Shown here in pieces: positions 55,261-64,000 of a DNA stretch of 64,000 nucleotides. Origin of the DNA: Chaunax sp. Z400 (lineage: Eukaryota > Chordata > Actinopteri > Lophiiformes > Chaunacidae); the NCBI GenBank assembly GCA_037577475.1, contig CM075193.1, positions 7,898,617-7,962,616 on the forward strand, given 5' to 3'. A program made the position numbers and the translations under genes. The number at the start of each line of letters is the position of its first letter. Position 1 is the first letter of the stretch. The notes under the pieces are model-generated. The model ran no database searches and was not told the DNA's origin. It saw nothing but the letters and a program-made list of their open reading frames with translations.

Positions 55261-58200
55261 AAACAATGCTATTTGGCTCGCCTTGTAATTCGGGTAATGG
55301 AAAAGATTTGTTGAGTTTCCAGTCTTGGTTGGCACAGACTGATGGCATATTTAAGACCGTTACCTTTGTTGTCGAAAATGTCCTCATCTTCGTAGGATAA
55401 CATGAGTTCACTTTCATCCCTTTAGCATAACATATGGCTGTGTAAAACAAACGGGGTACAGATTAAGAGGGGCAGCAAATAACTGGGAAAACTGACTGAA
55501 GACGTCACATTTCTGCAAGTTTGTGTTCTTGTTCTTCTGTTTGATAAATTTATCTTACTGTCTCCTTTTTTTTTGCACTTATTGAAAATGATCACTTAAA
55601 TACCATAATACCATCTCATTATTTCTGCTCTAAGCTGTTGTCCACTACCTGTATGTAAGCATAGCCCTGAACTCAGCAGACAGGCAGCGGATCAGAGAGC
55701 AGAGAGGCAGCACACTGACTCACTGTTGTTGTGTTTATTTCTGCTGCCTGATTAGGCTATTACATCTATCCATATTAAGAAAAAAAGAATTCTTTTATCA
55801 GCAATCTGACCCCAAAAAATCAGTGATGATCAGGAAAATTCATAATATTGGATCCCATAATCAACCAGGCCAATAATAGGGCCATAGTTTGAATGTTGTT
55901 TTGGCATATAATTTTATAGAAATTTAGAAACAAGAGGTTTTTATTCTGTGTTAAACTCTTTCTAGAGCAAAGTATTCAGTATGCATAGGTTTTGTAAGAC
56001 ATCCCCTTTTGACTGTACATTTAACCATTATATAATATGTGGCTAGAATATTTAATTTATTTCAGTCCCACAATGCTGACACATGGCTGTTGATTTGTGT
56101 TACCCTTGTGTCAAATCCAAACAAATTTTGATAAACCATCACACTTGAAAATTGCAAGTTAAAGAAACTCAGATTGGTCCTCTCTGTATCAGCATGTCTT
56201 AACTTTATCCCATGAGCCGTTGTATCGTTCTTATGTCATTCATTTGACAGCCAACCTTTTATTCCCAGTGTTTTACCCCTTAATTGCTGGAGTACCTGAT
56301 AAATATGTCCTGTAATAAAATGTCAATGTGTCCCTCCTGAGCAGAGCATCCTTATGGTGGACAGGTTGCCCATCAGAGTCCCTGATGACTGGCTATGTTT
56401 TGCGTGAACTGGTAAGCATCCATTTCTCATCTCTTGAGATCCTTGAACTGAGTCTGACCGACCTTACCCCACTGACCTCTAATCAGTCACTGGGTCACAT
56501 GGCCTGTGCTTTTTTGATGCTACTGATGGTGTTGACTGAGAAGAACCATGCCCAGCCATTGGCAATGGTGAGGTCATCCAGGGGTTCTTTGATACAAGCA
56601 TCTATAGGAATGCAAATGTGACCGGCTGCCTGGCCAGTACATTACAAAAGGAATAACGGCAGCCTGGGGCAGACAGTGCAGCTGCCCCCATTAGTTTGAC
56701 TCTATGGGTTATATAAAAGACAAACATAATTAGATTCTGTGTGTGTCACACAGAAGACAAATTCATCTCGTGTTGTTCAAAGACTTGTCTGACCTCAGTG
56801 AGAACATGAGAGTGATTAAAGAATTGTTTAAAGGCACAGAGGGGTCAAGGGTCATGAGTGATAAGTGAGGTCACACAGGGTCGTCAGGAGTCTGTATCAT
56901 TAATTTTGCCCAATACTTGGTTTGCCCAAAATGGACAAAGATACTGTGGTTAATATATTATTTTCAGTGAAAGCCACAACAATAGCATACTCCTGTCACC
57001 ATTTGGCCAAACTGTAATTTGTCACACAGGTGAGAGAAATTGTGAGAGCGGCTGGCTCATTTTCCAAGCTTTTAAGTGGCTGGCATGCTTCAGTTACTCA
57101 CAAACCCATGTGAGTAATTTACTTAATCCTGAGAGCTCTTCAATAGCACACAAAAGAGTGCTGTATCTAAAAAATTGCAATGATCTCATGGGAACATTAT
57201 GTTTGGTCTCCGTCTGGTTCAGAAATACCATTTGAAATATTTGAATGGTTTTTTTTGCAAATGCTGGACATATGGTTGCTCTGCCCAAGCAATAGTGCTT
57301 TTCCATTTCTCAACATTTGTTGAGTCACCTCATTCATCAGTTAGAAACTGATGCTGTGAAGCCTGCTGAGCTCTCTGCTTACACATTTTCTGCTAGACTG
57401 ATGATAGCATTGAGAACATCGTACAGATTTTTGTTAGGTTTAATTTACCTAAAACACATTAAGCAAATTCAATTGTTTCTTTTGTGTTTCTCTAGAAGGC
57501 TACAGTATTAAGTTTGATATGTTTTTATCTCCAATGAGGACGCTTTGCTTACTCAATTAAGAATAATTAAAGACAGATTACTAATAATTACTCTCACTTC
57601 TTTTTTTACTAAAATAAGATGAAGGTAAAGAACAAACAGCATTCATATGGAAACTATTACTATTTAGCCCTCTAAAAGCAGACTGTTTACTTTAATTCCA
57701 AGTTAATGTGTTATATATTTAGTGTAAAGGGCAGGGTTACTGTATACTTAAGGTTTGGATGGCTTGCACAGCTTTTAGCGTCCCTTTCTGTAATTAAAGC
57801 TTTCACTGTGTTAAGAGTGCGCAGGCGTGTGAATGTTGGTATGCAATATTTTCTGTGATACTTTTGTGCAAGAGTGGTCAGAGTATGGTCAAAGGTAGAG
57901 TCTAGTGAGTAATGTGAAATGCATTAACTCTATGTTAGCTGTGAAAAGATGGGCTAATAGGCTATTTTACTTCTTTTGCAAGTGTACCTTTTCACGGGAT
58001 CTGGCCTTGGTGAGCTGTAACCATGTCATTAAGTGTGCTGCCTGGAGCCCAGAGCAGTGTATATATACTTTGTCCTGTGCAGGGACAGGCATCCTCATCA
58101 GGGTCTGCCTGTACTACCCCTCCATATGGTGGCACGTCATTAGTTTTCTGTTGCCCTGGTGCCTGGAAGGTTCATCAAACCCAAGAGTCCAATCCCTCCA

Positions 58201-58694
58201 AAGCCCTTCTTCTACTCTACTGTGACATTTCTCTCTCTGGCCAATCGGATAAGTCACACATGGCTTCACCACACGAAAGAACAGCAGCAGCCTCAAGCAG
58301 ATGTTGCTCTACAGACTATCCATGGACTGGAAAACTGGGTTTCAGGAATGGTATCTGTTATTGTTAAAGGGTGTTCTATGTCTATTAGTGCTTGTTAAAG
58401 AGTTCACAATGTGATGGAAAAGAGCATTATAGTTTTAGATTTTTTTCTTATATTTCCTGTAGCAATTTTTACATTGTGTGGCTGGACAGCTATTTGAGAT
58501 ATTAATGAATAAAACGGCCCCCCTCTAGCCTTAGCTTTTACTCCAGTGCACTTCACATTTTCACAAAATTACTATCCCAAAATCTCACAGAAAATCTCAG
58601 AATAGCATAGCATGGGAAAATAGAAATAATAATACTAACAATAAAAAACAACAATTAATTTGAGTGGGTTTTGTTGCACTTAAGGTAAGGAAGA
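55261..58694. other. Gene-free stretch downstream of flrt3
   Basis: Contains short frames only. The one at 56328-56621 (97 codons) and the overlapping frames at 57905-58398 have no recognisable domain and no supporting opposite evidence. No second poly(A) signal cluster for flrt3 was evident. Confidence 0.45.
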
Positions 58695-59869
58695 CCAACA
58701 TTATTTTGTCCACTTTTATTCTGTAATATGACCAATATTTTTCATATTCAAGTGTGTATGAAAAAAAGTCACTGGTTTCTTAAAAAGCTAAATACAATAA
58801 GCATTGGATCAAGGCACATACAAGACTGGCCAAAGGGCATACAATGCACTTTGGTTTTTAATTGTTAAGAACAGTTAAATTCAAATTGTGAAAACATAAA
58901 AGTGTGTTCATTTGGAAAACAATACAAAATAATACTCATAACAAGGAGTTGCTGCCACTGTGGTAATTCTAATGAAAGCCAACATGTTCCGTCTTTTTGG
59001 CATGGTAACTAGAATGACGAATGGTACATGGTACTAAAGAATGCCGCCATTGTCGTTGGGCCATTGTTGGCTTGTACAAATAGAGATAGTGGGAGGTCCT
59101 CTGTGTCAGCCTGTCCAGTCTACTTGTTTTGAGGAGTAAAGAGCTCCTTAAAATTGGTGTGCTTTTTCTGCTCTGTGCTGTGGCCTACAGTCCTATCAGA
59201 AACACTGCAACCCTCCTTGGGTTGCTTTGCTGTGGTTCTTTTTCTTGCAAACAGAAAAAAATTACACACACTGAACAAAGCAGTGAAATAAAGCATGGCA
59301 CCTCATTTTTAGTTATTCAATACCAGGTGAATACTAGAGCAAGACTCTTGGTTCATAGTATGTGGAGACAGCTACAGCTACTCATTCTTTTAGAGGGCAA
59401 CATGCCTGCTTTGCAAATTAGTAGATCAGCTGTGCCTTAGTTTACGTCCTGTAATTTTTTTGCCTTTTTGTTTTTCAGACAGCCACAAAGTTAAAAGTAT
59501 GACCTGTGCTTATACTACAAGGTTTTCTAAGGTCTGATTGTTCAACACAGCAATGAAAACCCACTTTCACAGTTGACAAGTCATCATATCTCAGTAGAAC
59601 ACAGAGTTTCTTTTAGTTGGTCAATAACCTTAAGCAAAGGAAATACAGTACAAATTACTACAAATTCCTAAAATATAGAATTGCAGTTAGTTACAATACC
59701 CACTGATGGTTCAGTGATGGCCTGCAACTGGAACGGTCTCCTTCTTCATAAAATGTCCTTAAATATAAATTATATGGCAAATGTACAGAACATTGCTTCC
59801 TTAGTCTCATAGATCCAGTGTTTTGTAAAAGTCTTGACACGCACTCATCATGAATGGCCATGCGCAATA
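58695..59869 (-). other. flrt3: flrt3 3' UTR (predicted extent)
   Basis: This is the stretch after the flrt3 stop codon on the minus strand. It holds only short, overlapping frames with no family resemblance. I end it about 20 bases past an AATAAA at 58720-58715, which gives a 3' UTR of about 1.17 kb. A weaker ATTAAA lies at 58862-58857, so a slightly shorter form is possible. The end is a prediction from signals only, because no transcript data are available. Confidence 0.55.
58715..58720 (-). terminator. Polyadenylation signal AATAAA for flrt3
   Basis: The plus strand reads TTTATT, so the minus strand carries the canonical AATAAA hexamer. It is the first perfect hexamer I found downstream of the flrt3 stop. 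A T- and GT-containing stretch follows on the minus strand (about 58705-58685), as expected for the downstream element. Confidence 0.5.
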
Positions 59870-61822
59870 TCATGAATGGGAATGGTCTGAATCTGGTATT
59901 CCACTGTCTCTGTAGCTCCTGTTGTTAATATTGTTCTCGCTATGTGGGCTTTTGTATAAACTCAGACCATTAGGGGGGAAAATCGTGTGTATCACAAACT
60001 CCTCCTTGGACACAGGCAGGTCATTTATAGGTATCATTTGAAAAGAAGTCTCTCGTATTTCTAGGATGGAGTTGTCCTTCTTAGTGCCAGCCTCAGCATA
60101 GTCATCCTTTCTCCGACGGCCTTTGTTGTAGGTGCAGTTCCTGGAAAAAAGTGAACCATTCCTGTGGACATACCAACACACCAGTGCCAACATGATTATT
60201 GCCAAAAGAGCCACAGCCCCTCCAATGATAGCAGCCAAAGGCAGACTGGAATTTTTGTAAGGCTCTTTTTCCTGCTCTCTGTTTAAAGTTGTGGTTGGGT
60301 TGTACGATTTGTGAGAACCAGTCTCTGTCTCTATGCACACAGGAGTCTCATCTGATAGGTATATGTTGCTGGTCTCCATGGGAACCATGCATATCCTATA
60401 GGAAGACTCTGGCTCCAGTGCAGTGAGCAGGTACTCCCTCCTCTCCCCCTGCACAATGGTCTCAGTGATGGAGCCAAAGGCAGGGCTGTGCCCCAGCTTT
60501 AGCCAGCTGAGCCGCAGGGCAGTCATGGGTTGTGACACCCTCCATGATATGTGTATTGTATCTGCACCACTTGACTTCACACTAATGGTGATGATCTTTC
60601 TCACTGAAGAGGTGGTAGTGCTGTGGTAATTCTTACCGAAGTCAGGCCCTTTTACAACAGGTCTTTTTGTCACAAACAAGGGCCACTGAGGCTGTGAGGG
60701 ACGTAAATTGTTTGAGACTGTGCTTGTCTCATACGTAGGGATGAGTTCTGAATCTGTGCAGTCAAACATATCTGTAGTTAAGTCTTTAATTGCCATGCCT
60801 TTGACCTTATCGGGACCCTGGCACATAAAGCCACGTACATTCACCTTGGATGGCAGCGACCGCAGCCAATCACGCACCCACTTCATCCTGCAAGTGCATT
60901 GCCAGGGGTTGTTGCGTAGCAGGAGCTGTGTGAGATTGTCCAGATCTTCAAACACACCCTGAGGGAGGCTGCTCAGGTTGTTGCCTGATAGGTCCAAGCG
61001 ATACAGCTGCCTAAGGAAGGCAAAAGCCCCAGGTGGAACTCGATTAATGTGATTATCTTGTAACTGCAGCTTCTCCAAACTGGTGCCTGGCAAGTTGGCT
61101 GGCGGTGATGTCAAGGAGTTTCTCACTAGCGAGAGCTCAGTCAGATTGATCAGGTTGATGAAAGCCATCTCCCCAATCCCACGGTTGTTAAGCAGGTTAC
61201 CATCCAGGATCAGTCGCTTCAGGTTGATGAGATCTTGCAGCGACTGCTCTGAGATGGAGGAGATGCGATTGTCATCAAAGCGCAGCTCCTCAATGCTCAT
61301 GGGTAGGCCTGAAGGGATGGTACTTAGGTGGTTTCTTGAGAGAAAAAGCAGTCTGAGATGATTACTGTCCCTGAAGGCCCCTTCCTCTATGCTGACTGCA
61401 GATACAGAGTTGTCATCCAGGTGCAGTTCTTCAATATATGGAATTTGGGCTAGAGAGGCATGGGTAATCATCCGAATGTTGTTCTCCTGAAGGTGGAGCT
61501 CTTTTAGCCCAAGAGGAAGGTTAGTAGGGAACTCATCCAGGTTGTTGCAGTAAAGGTAGATCTTTTCTACGTTTGAAAGCCTACGGAGCTCTGCAGGAAT
61601 GCCTGAACTCTTGATGCGATTGTTTTGCAGAAAGAGCACTGTAGCATCATGTGGTAGACCAGTAGGGATGGAAGTTAGGCCACGGTCATTACAGTAGATG
61701 AAGGTCCCATCACAGCGGCAGGCCGAGGGGCATGAGGTGGAGGTCACCAGGGGGTTAGCAAGACCCAGCAGCAGTCCAATCCTGATGAGGAAGAGGATAA
61801 AAGCCTTGCATTGACACACCAT
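59870..61822 (-). CDS. flrt3: Fibronectin leucine-rich transmembrane protein 3 (FLRT3), complete, single-exon CDS
   Basis: Encodes 650 residues, against 649 for human FLRT3. FLRT3 is a type I cell-surface adhesion and guidance protein; the family binds latrophilins and UNC5 receptors and modulates FGF receptor signalling. Seen: signal peptide about 1-29; LRRNT cap with Cys31, 35, 37 and 44; about ten leucine-rich repeats from 46 to 303; LRRCT cap with Cys309, 311, 334 and 355; a linker 356-405; one fibronectin III domain about 408-503; a transmembrane helix about 527-551; and a cytoplasmic tail of about 99 residues. N-X-S/T sites occur at Asn226, 282, 296 and 524. Stretches such as HLDDNSVSAVSIEEGAFRDS and the C-terminal SYRDSGIPDSDHSHS match vertebrate FLRT3 as I remember it, and fit FLRT1 or FLRT2 less well. 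The ATG has A at -3 and G at +4, and lies 42 bases after a splice acceptor. No frameshift or missing cysteine was seen. In mammals the gene is nested antisense in a MACROD2 intron; that host is inferred here. Confidence 0.97.
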   Translation of the reverse strand: MVCQCKAFILFLIRIGLLLGLANPLVTSTSCPSACRCDGTFIYCNDRGLTSIPTGLPHDATVLFLQNNRIKSSGIPAELRRLSNVEKIYLYCNNLDEFPTNLPLGLKELHLQENNIRMITHASLAQIPYIEELHLDDNSVSAVSIEEGAFRDSNHLRLLFLSRNHLSTIPSGLPMSIEELRFDDNRISSISEQSLQDLINLKRLILDGNLLNNRGIGEMAFINLINLTELSLVRNSLTSPPANLPGTSLEKLQLQDNHINRVPPGAFAFLRQLYRLDLSGNNLSSLPQGVFEDLDNLTQLLLRNNPWQCTCRMKWVRDWLRSLPSKVNVRGFMCQGPDKVKGMAIKDLTTDMFDCTDSELIPTYETSTVSNNLRPSQPQWPLFVTKRPVVKGPDFGKNYHSTTTSSVRKIITISVKSSGADTIHISWRVSQPMTALRLSWLKLGHSPAFGSITETIVQGERREYLLTALEPESSYRICMVPMETSNIYLSDETPVCIETETGSHKSYNPTTTLNREQEKEPYKNSSLPLAAIIGGAVALLAIIMLALVCWYVHRNGSLFSRNCTYNKGRRRKDDYAEAGTKKDNSILEIRETSFQMIPINDLPVSKEEFVIHTIFPPNGLSLYKSPHSENNINNRSYRDSGIPDSDHSHS

Positions 61823-61864
61823 CTTGAAGCTGTGTTGCTTGGCAGTCTAATCACTCAAGAGCCC
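61823..61864 (-). other. flrt3: flrt3 5' UTR part of the coding exon, with splice acceptor
   Basis: On the minus strand a pyrimidine-rich tract (CCTTGTGTCTTCTCCCC) ends in AG at 61866-61865. It is followed by 42 noncoding bases and then the ATG at 61822. An in-frame TGA and TAG occur in these 42 bases or just next to them, so the protein does not extend upstream. FLRT genes usually have noncoding 5' exons spliced to one coding exon, and this acceptor fits that layout. Confidence 0.75.
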
Positions 61865-63270
61865 CTGGGGAGAAGACACAAGGGTACATTTAATGCACAA
61901 GGCCTTTAAAGGAGAGCCAGATTCTTGTTTTCATAATTGCCGGGTGTTTAAAATGCTGCCTGTAGCACTTTCTAGATTAAATAACCGCTGAAAGAATGAG
62001 TTTTAATTCCATCTATTAAAATTATATGAATTGATAATTTCAATACCCAATCAGTGAAAATAAAGGGACATTTGTTTTGCTTCAGAGCTGGCTTCAAATC
62101 ATCCATCCATTCCCAAGATTAGAACCTGCATTAGAACCTGCATTAGAAATAATCTTATTTGATAAGAAGAGAGCTTGTGAATTCTGTGAATTGAATCTCT
62201 GTGCCTCTGTGTTTTGGCCTTGACTTGTGAAATGTAATAGCATTCCCTAGTTGTTTTACACGTTTCTGTATCTCAAGGCTGCCTTTCATTCCTACAGACC
62301 ACAAGGGTGAACAAATCAGGCTTTGTTGATGAATGGTTGTGGAACCGACATACTCAAGTCCATGCCTTTCACCTTTCAATTTCTAGGGTTTAACTGACCT
62401 CTTGCAATATAGGGAATAAAAAACTCTCTTCTCAGGAAAGAGGTTTAATAAAAGTCTTTAGTGAGATCCAAGTAGGACATGTTACTGAGACAGTTGTAAG
62501 AGGTTTCCACAAAACCTTGTACAAAAGCGATGTTAATGATCTTTGCTCTATATATCTGTAAAATGTCTTTCTGTTTTCACTATCAATGTGTAGTTACCTT
62601 TTAATTAGGCTAATACTGATTCATTGCTTTTAATTATGCATTCCTGCCATGACCTCTCTGCCTGCACACCTCATTACATATTGTATTCTGGTCAGTGAAG
62701 TGGAAAGAAGCAGTGCCATCCGTATTTGTCATACCTGATTTATACAATGTGGTAAATCCGTTCCAGCCACCAAAAATCCAATCAAGATTCCCTCTTGAAT
62801 TTGCTCTTATCCTGTCTGAAAGGAAAGGTTTGTCCGAGGGGTTTCTGGTGATATCCTGACCTTGTCGGTGTTTGCTGAGCTGATCCTTGTTTGGACGATG
62901 ACCTCCTCTGTGTTGTCAGAGGCTCATGCTTTCAATGCCTTTACCATGGCAGATAAGCCTGTGGAAAAAGCATCCCTTCTCACTGACAAAACATGCGCTC
63001 TCAGGTAATATTAAAAATCCTAATGGCCACTGAAGTTGTCGTGCTCAACAGCCATAACTGCAGATTAGATTTTTTGGATGTTTTATAGGGATCCGTGTGT
63101 GGAACAGTGAGAGTTTTAGCAAAGGCTGCTTTCTGCAATCAGGCCCGATAGGCATGATTAGTTGACACAAAGCTGGTCTGAGCCATGCCAAGCCCTTGTG
63201 CCACAGGCTCAATGCAGGCCTGTTCACTTGTGTACTCCAGGTCTTCGGTTAACCCAGAATCCTCTGCTAC
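61865..63270 (-). other. Probable flrt3 5' intron; no coding gene
   Basis: This stretch has no recognisable exon on either strand. It begins at the acceptor next to the coding exon and, if the candidate exon at 63271-63451 is real, forms the last intron. It includes a short tandem duplication at 62118-62148. The part from about 62800 to 63270 is more GC-balanced than usual for the window and could hold promoter-proximal regulatory sequence, but I see no definite element. Confidence 0.35.
62118..62148. repeat. 12-bp tandem repeat, about 2.5 copies
   Basis: The unit ATTAGAACCTGC occurs twice, then a partial ATTAGAA, all identical. It lies within the probable flrt3 5' intron, about 300 bases upstream of the coding exon. 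Confidence 0.9.
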
Positions 63271-63451
63271 CTTGTTGAGCCTTTATAAACATTAATCCAG
63301 GGCTCTGGTCTCGTTCCTGCAGCAGATAACCAATGTTCTCCTGTCCTCTAAGAAGCGAAACAGGACAAGGCGCTTATCCGTCTGGAAGCAGCCTCCCTCA
63401 TACATGTGTAGGTTGACTCATACTATGTCCTCCACACACAAGGATGGTCCT
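63271..63451 (-). other. Candidate noncoding 5' exon of flrt3
   Basis: Read on the minus strand, a strong acceptor (TTTTTCTCTGGTTATTTTTCAG, split by AG at 63453-63452) precedes 181 bases. These end in CAAG followed by GTAGCA, a usable donor at 63270-63269. The sequence is less AT-rich than its surroundings and has no long frame. Its strand, distance (about 1.4 kb) and order fit an internal noncoding exon joined to the coding exon at 61864. The donor is not a perfect consensus; other GT donors lie at 62734 (CAG then GTATGA) and 62597 (AAG then GTAACT). Support is splice signals only. Confidence 0.3.
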
Positions 63452-64000
63452 CTGAAAAATAACCAGAGAAAAACACATTAATTGCACAACATTCAGTCAT
63501 TACATAATGTTTTAAGGCAATTAGAATAAGCAAAGGAACATAATCAAAAGAAATCTAATAAAGTCTAGGAATGTGTTTGATAATAAACTTTGACCTTCCT
63601 TATATTGTGAACTCCTATTCAGATATACCCTTTCTTCCAGCCTATGATTTCACCGGTTGACCTTTCACATGCCGTTACTCTAACAGACCACATCTCTTTT
63701 CTATGGTGATAGAAGAGAAAATATCTCTGTATATGAAAGACAACAGTGATCTGAACTCAAACACAATAGCTGAGGGTGGGGCCTCAGTGCCCTTCTCAGT
63801 CCAGTTCTGTATCTGAGTATTCAGTGTTTTACACCAATACTGAAATGAGAAATTACAGTCTTTGCTCATTAAAAAACAGACTATTCCAGATTCTAGTCAG
63901 TGCTAAAAATATTTATGACTAAAGAGGCCAATATGAAGAAGAGGGTAGCTGTTGCATCCATCCATGTCAATCCCATCTCCTCTCTGTGACCCCTTCCCTC
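63452..64000. other. Sequence upstream of the candidate flrt3 5' exon; nothing recognised
   Basis: This is AT-rich sequence with frames of at most about 65 codons. A pyrimidine tract just above 63453 serves the candidate splice acceptor. I see no CpG-rich promoter and no convincing first exon, so the flrt3 transcription start is probably beyond the window or too weak to call. Confidence 0.4.

Noticed and set aside
59691..59873. 60-codon minus-strand frame just after flrt3
   Set aside because: It overlaps the flrt3 stop region in another frame and lies in the 3' UTR; no family resemblance.
60423..61361. Plus-strand frames inside flrt3
   Set aside because: They are shadows of the FLRT3 coding sequence on the other strand.

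Overview
The window looks like teleost fish nuclear DNA, probably from a ray-finned fish of percomorph type. It has one long intronless vertebrate coding sequence, AT-rich spacer with no long reading frames, (CA)n, (TC)n and (GAA)n microsatellites, and worn copies of repeats typical of bony fishes. The species cannot be named from sequence alone. No bacterial, phage, CRISPR or operon feature was seen.

The only gene I can support is flrt3 (fibronectin leucine-rich transmembrane protein 3). Its 650-codon frame is intact on the minus strand at 59870-61822. The whole protein lies in one exon, as is usual for FLRT genes. A strong splice acceptor sits 42 bases upstream of the ATG, so at least one 5' noncoding exon must lie at higher coordinates; the best candidate is 63271-63451. 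The 3' UTR probably runs to about 58695, just past an AATAAA signal.

The other roughly 58.7 kb (1-58694) has no recognisable exon. In mammals FLRT3 lies inside a very large MACROD2 intron on the opposite strand. By that synteny the plus strand here is probably macrod2 intron, but I recognised no macrod2 exon, so this is inference. The desert contains: a degraded copy of a high-copy fish repeat (5325-5560); a MITE with long inverted arms (21802-22520); a LINE 3' end with a GGAT tail (29515-29820); a 19-bp perfect hairpin (30323-30364); two related copies of one repeat (39345-39470 and 55145-55260); a 20-bp perfect palindrome (41161-41180); a decayed LINE reverse transcriptase on the minus strand (44090-44560); and a cluster of a 106-bp microsatellite plus two MITE fragments (54569-55260). 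Several balanced-composition stretches (about 35450-35730, 47240-47400, 53090-53340) look like candidate conserved noncoding elements.

I found no previously undescribed biological system. The points most worth checking are the 5' exon structure of flrt3, the perfect hairpin, the repeat assignments and the candidate enhancers.
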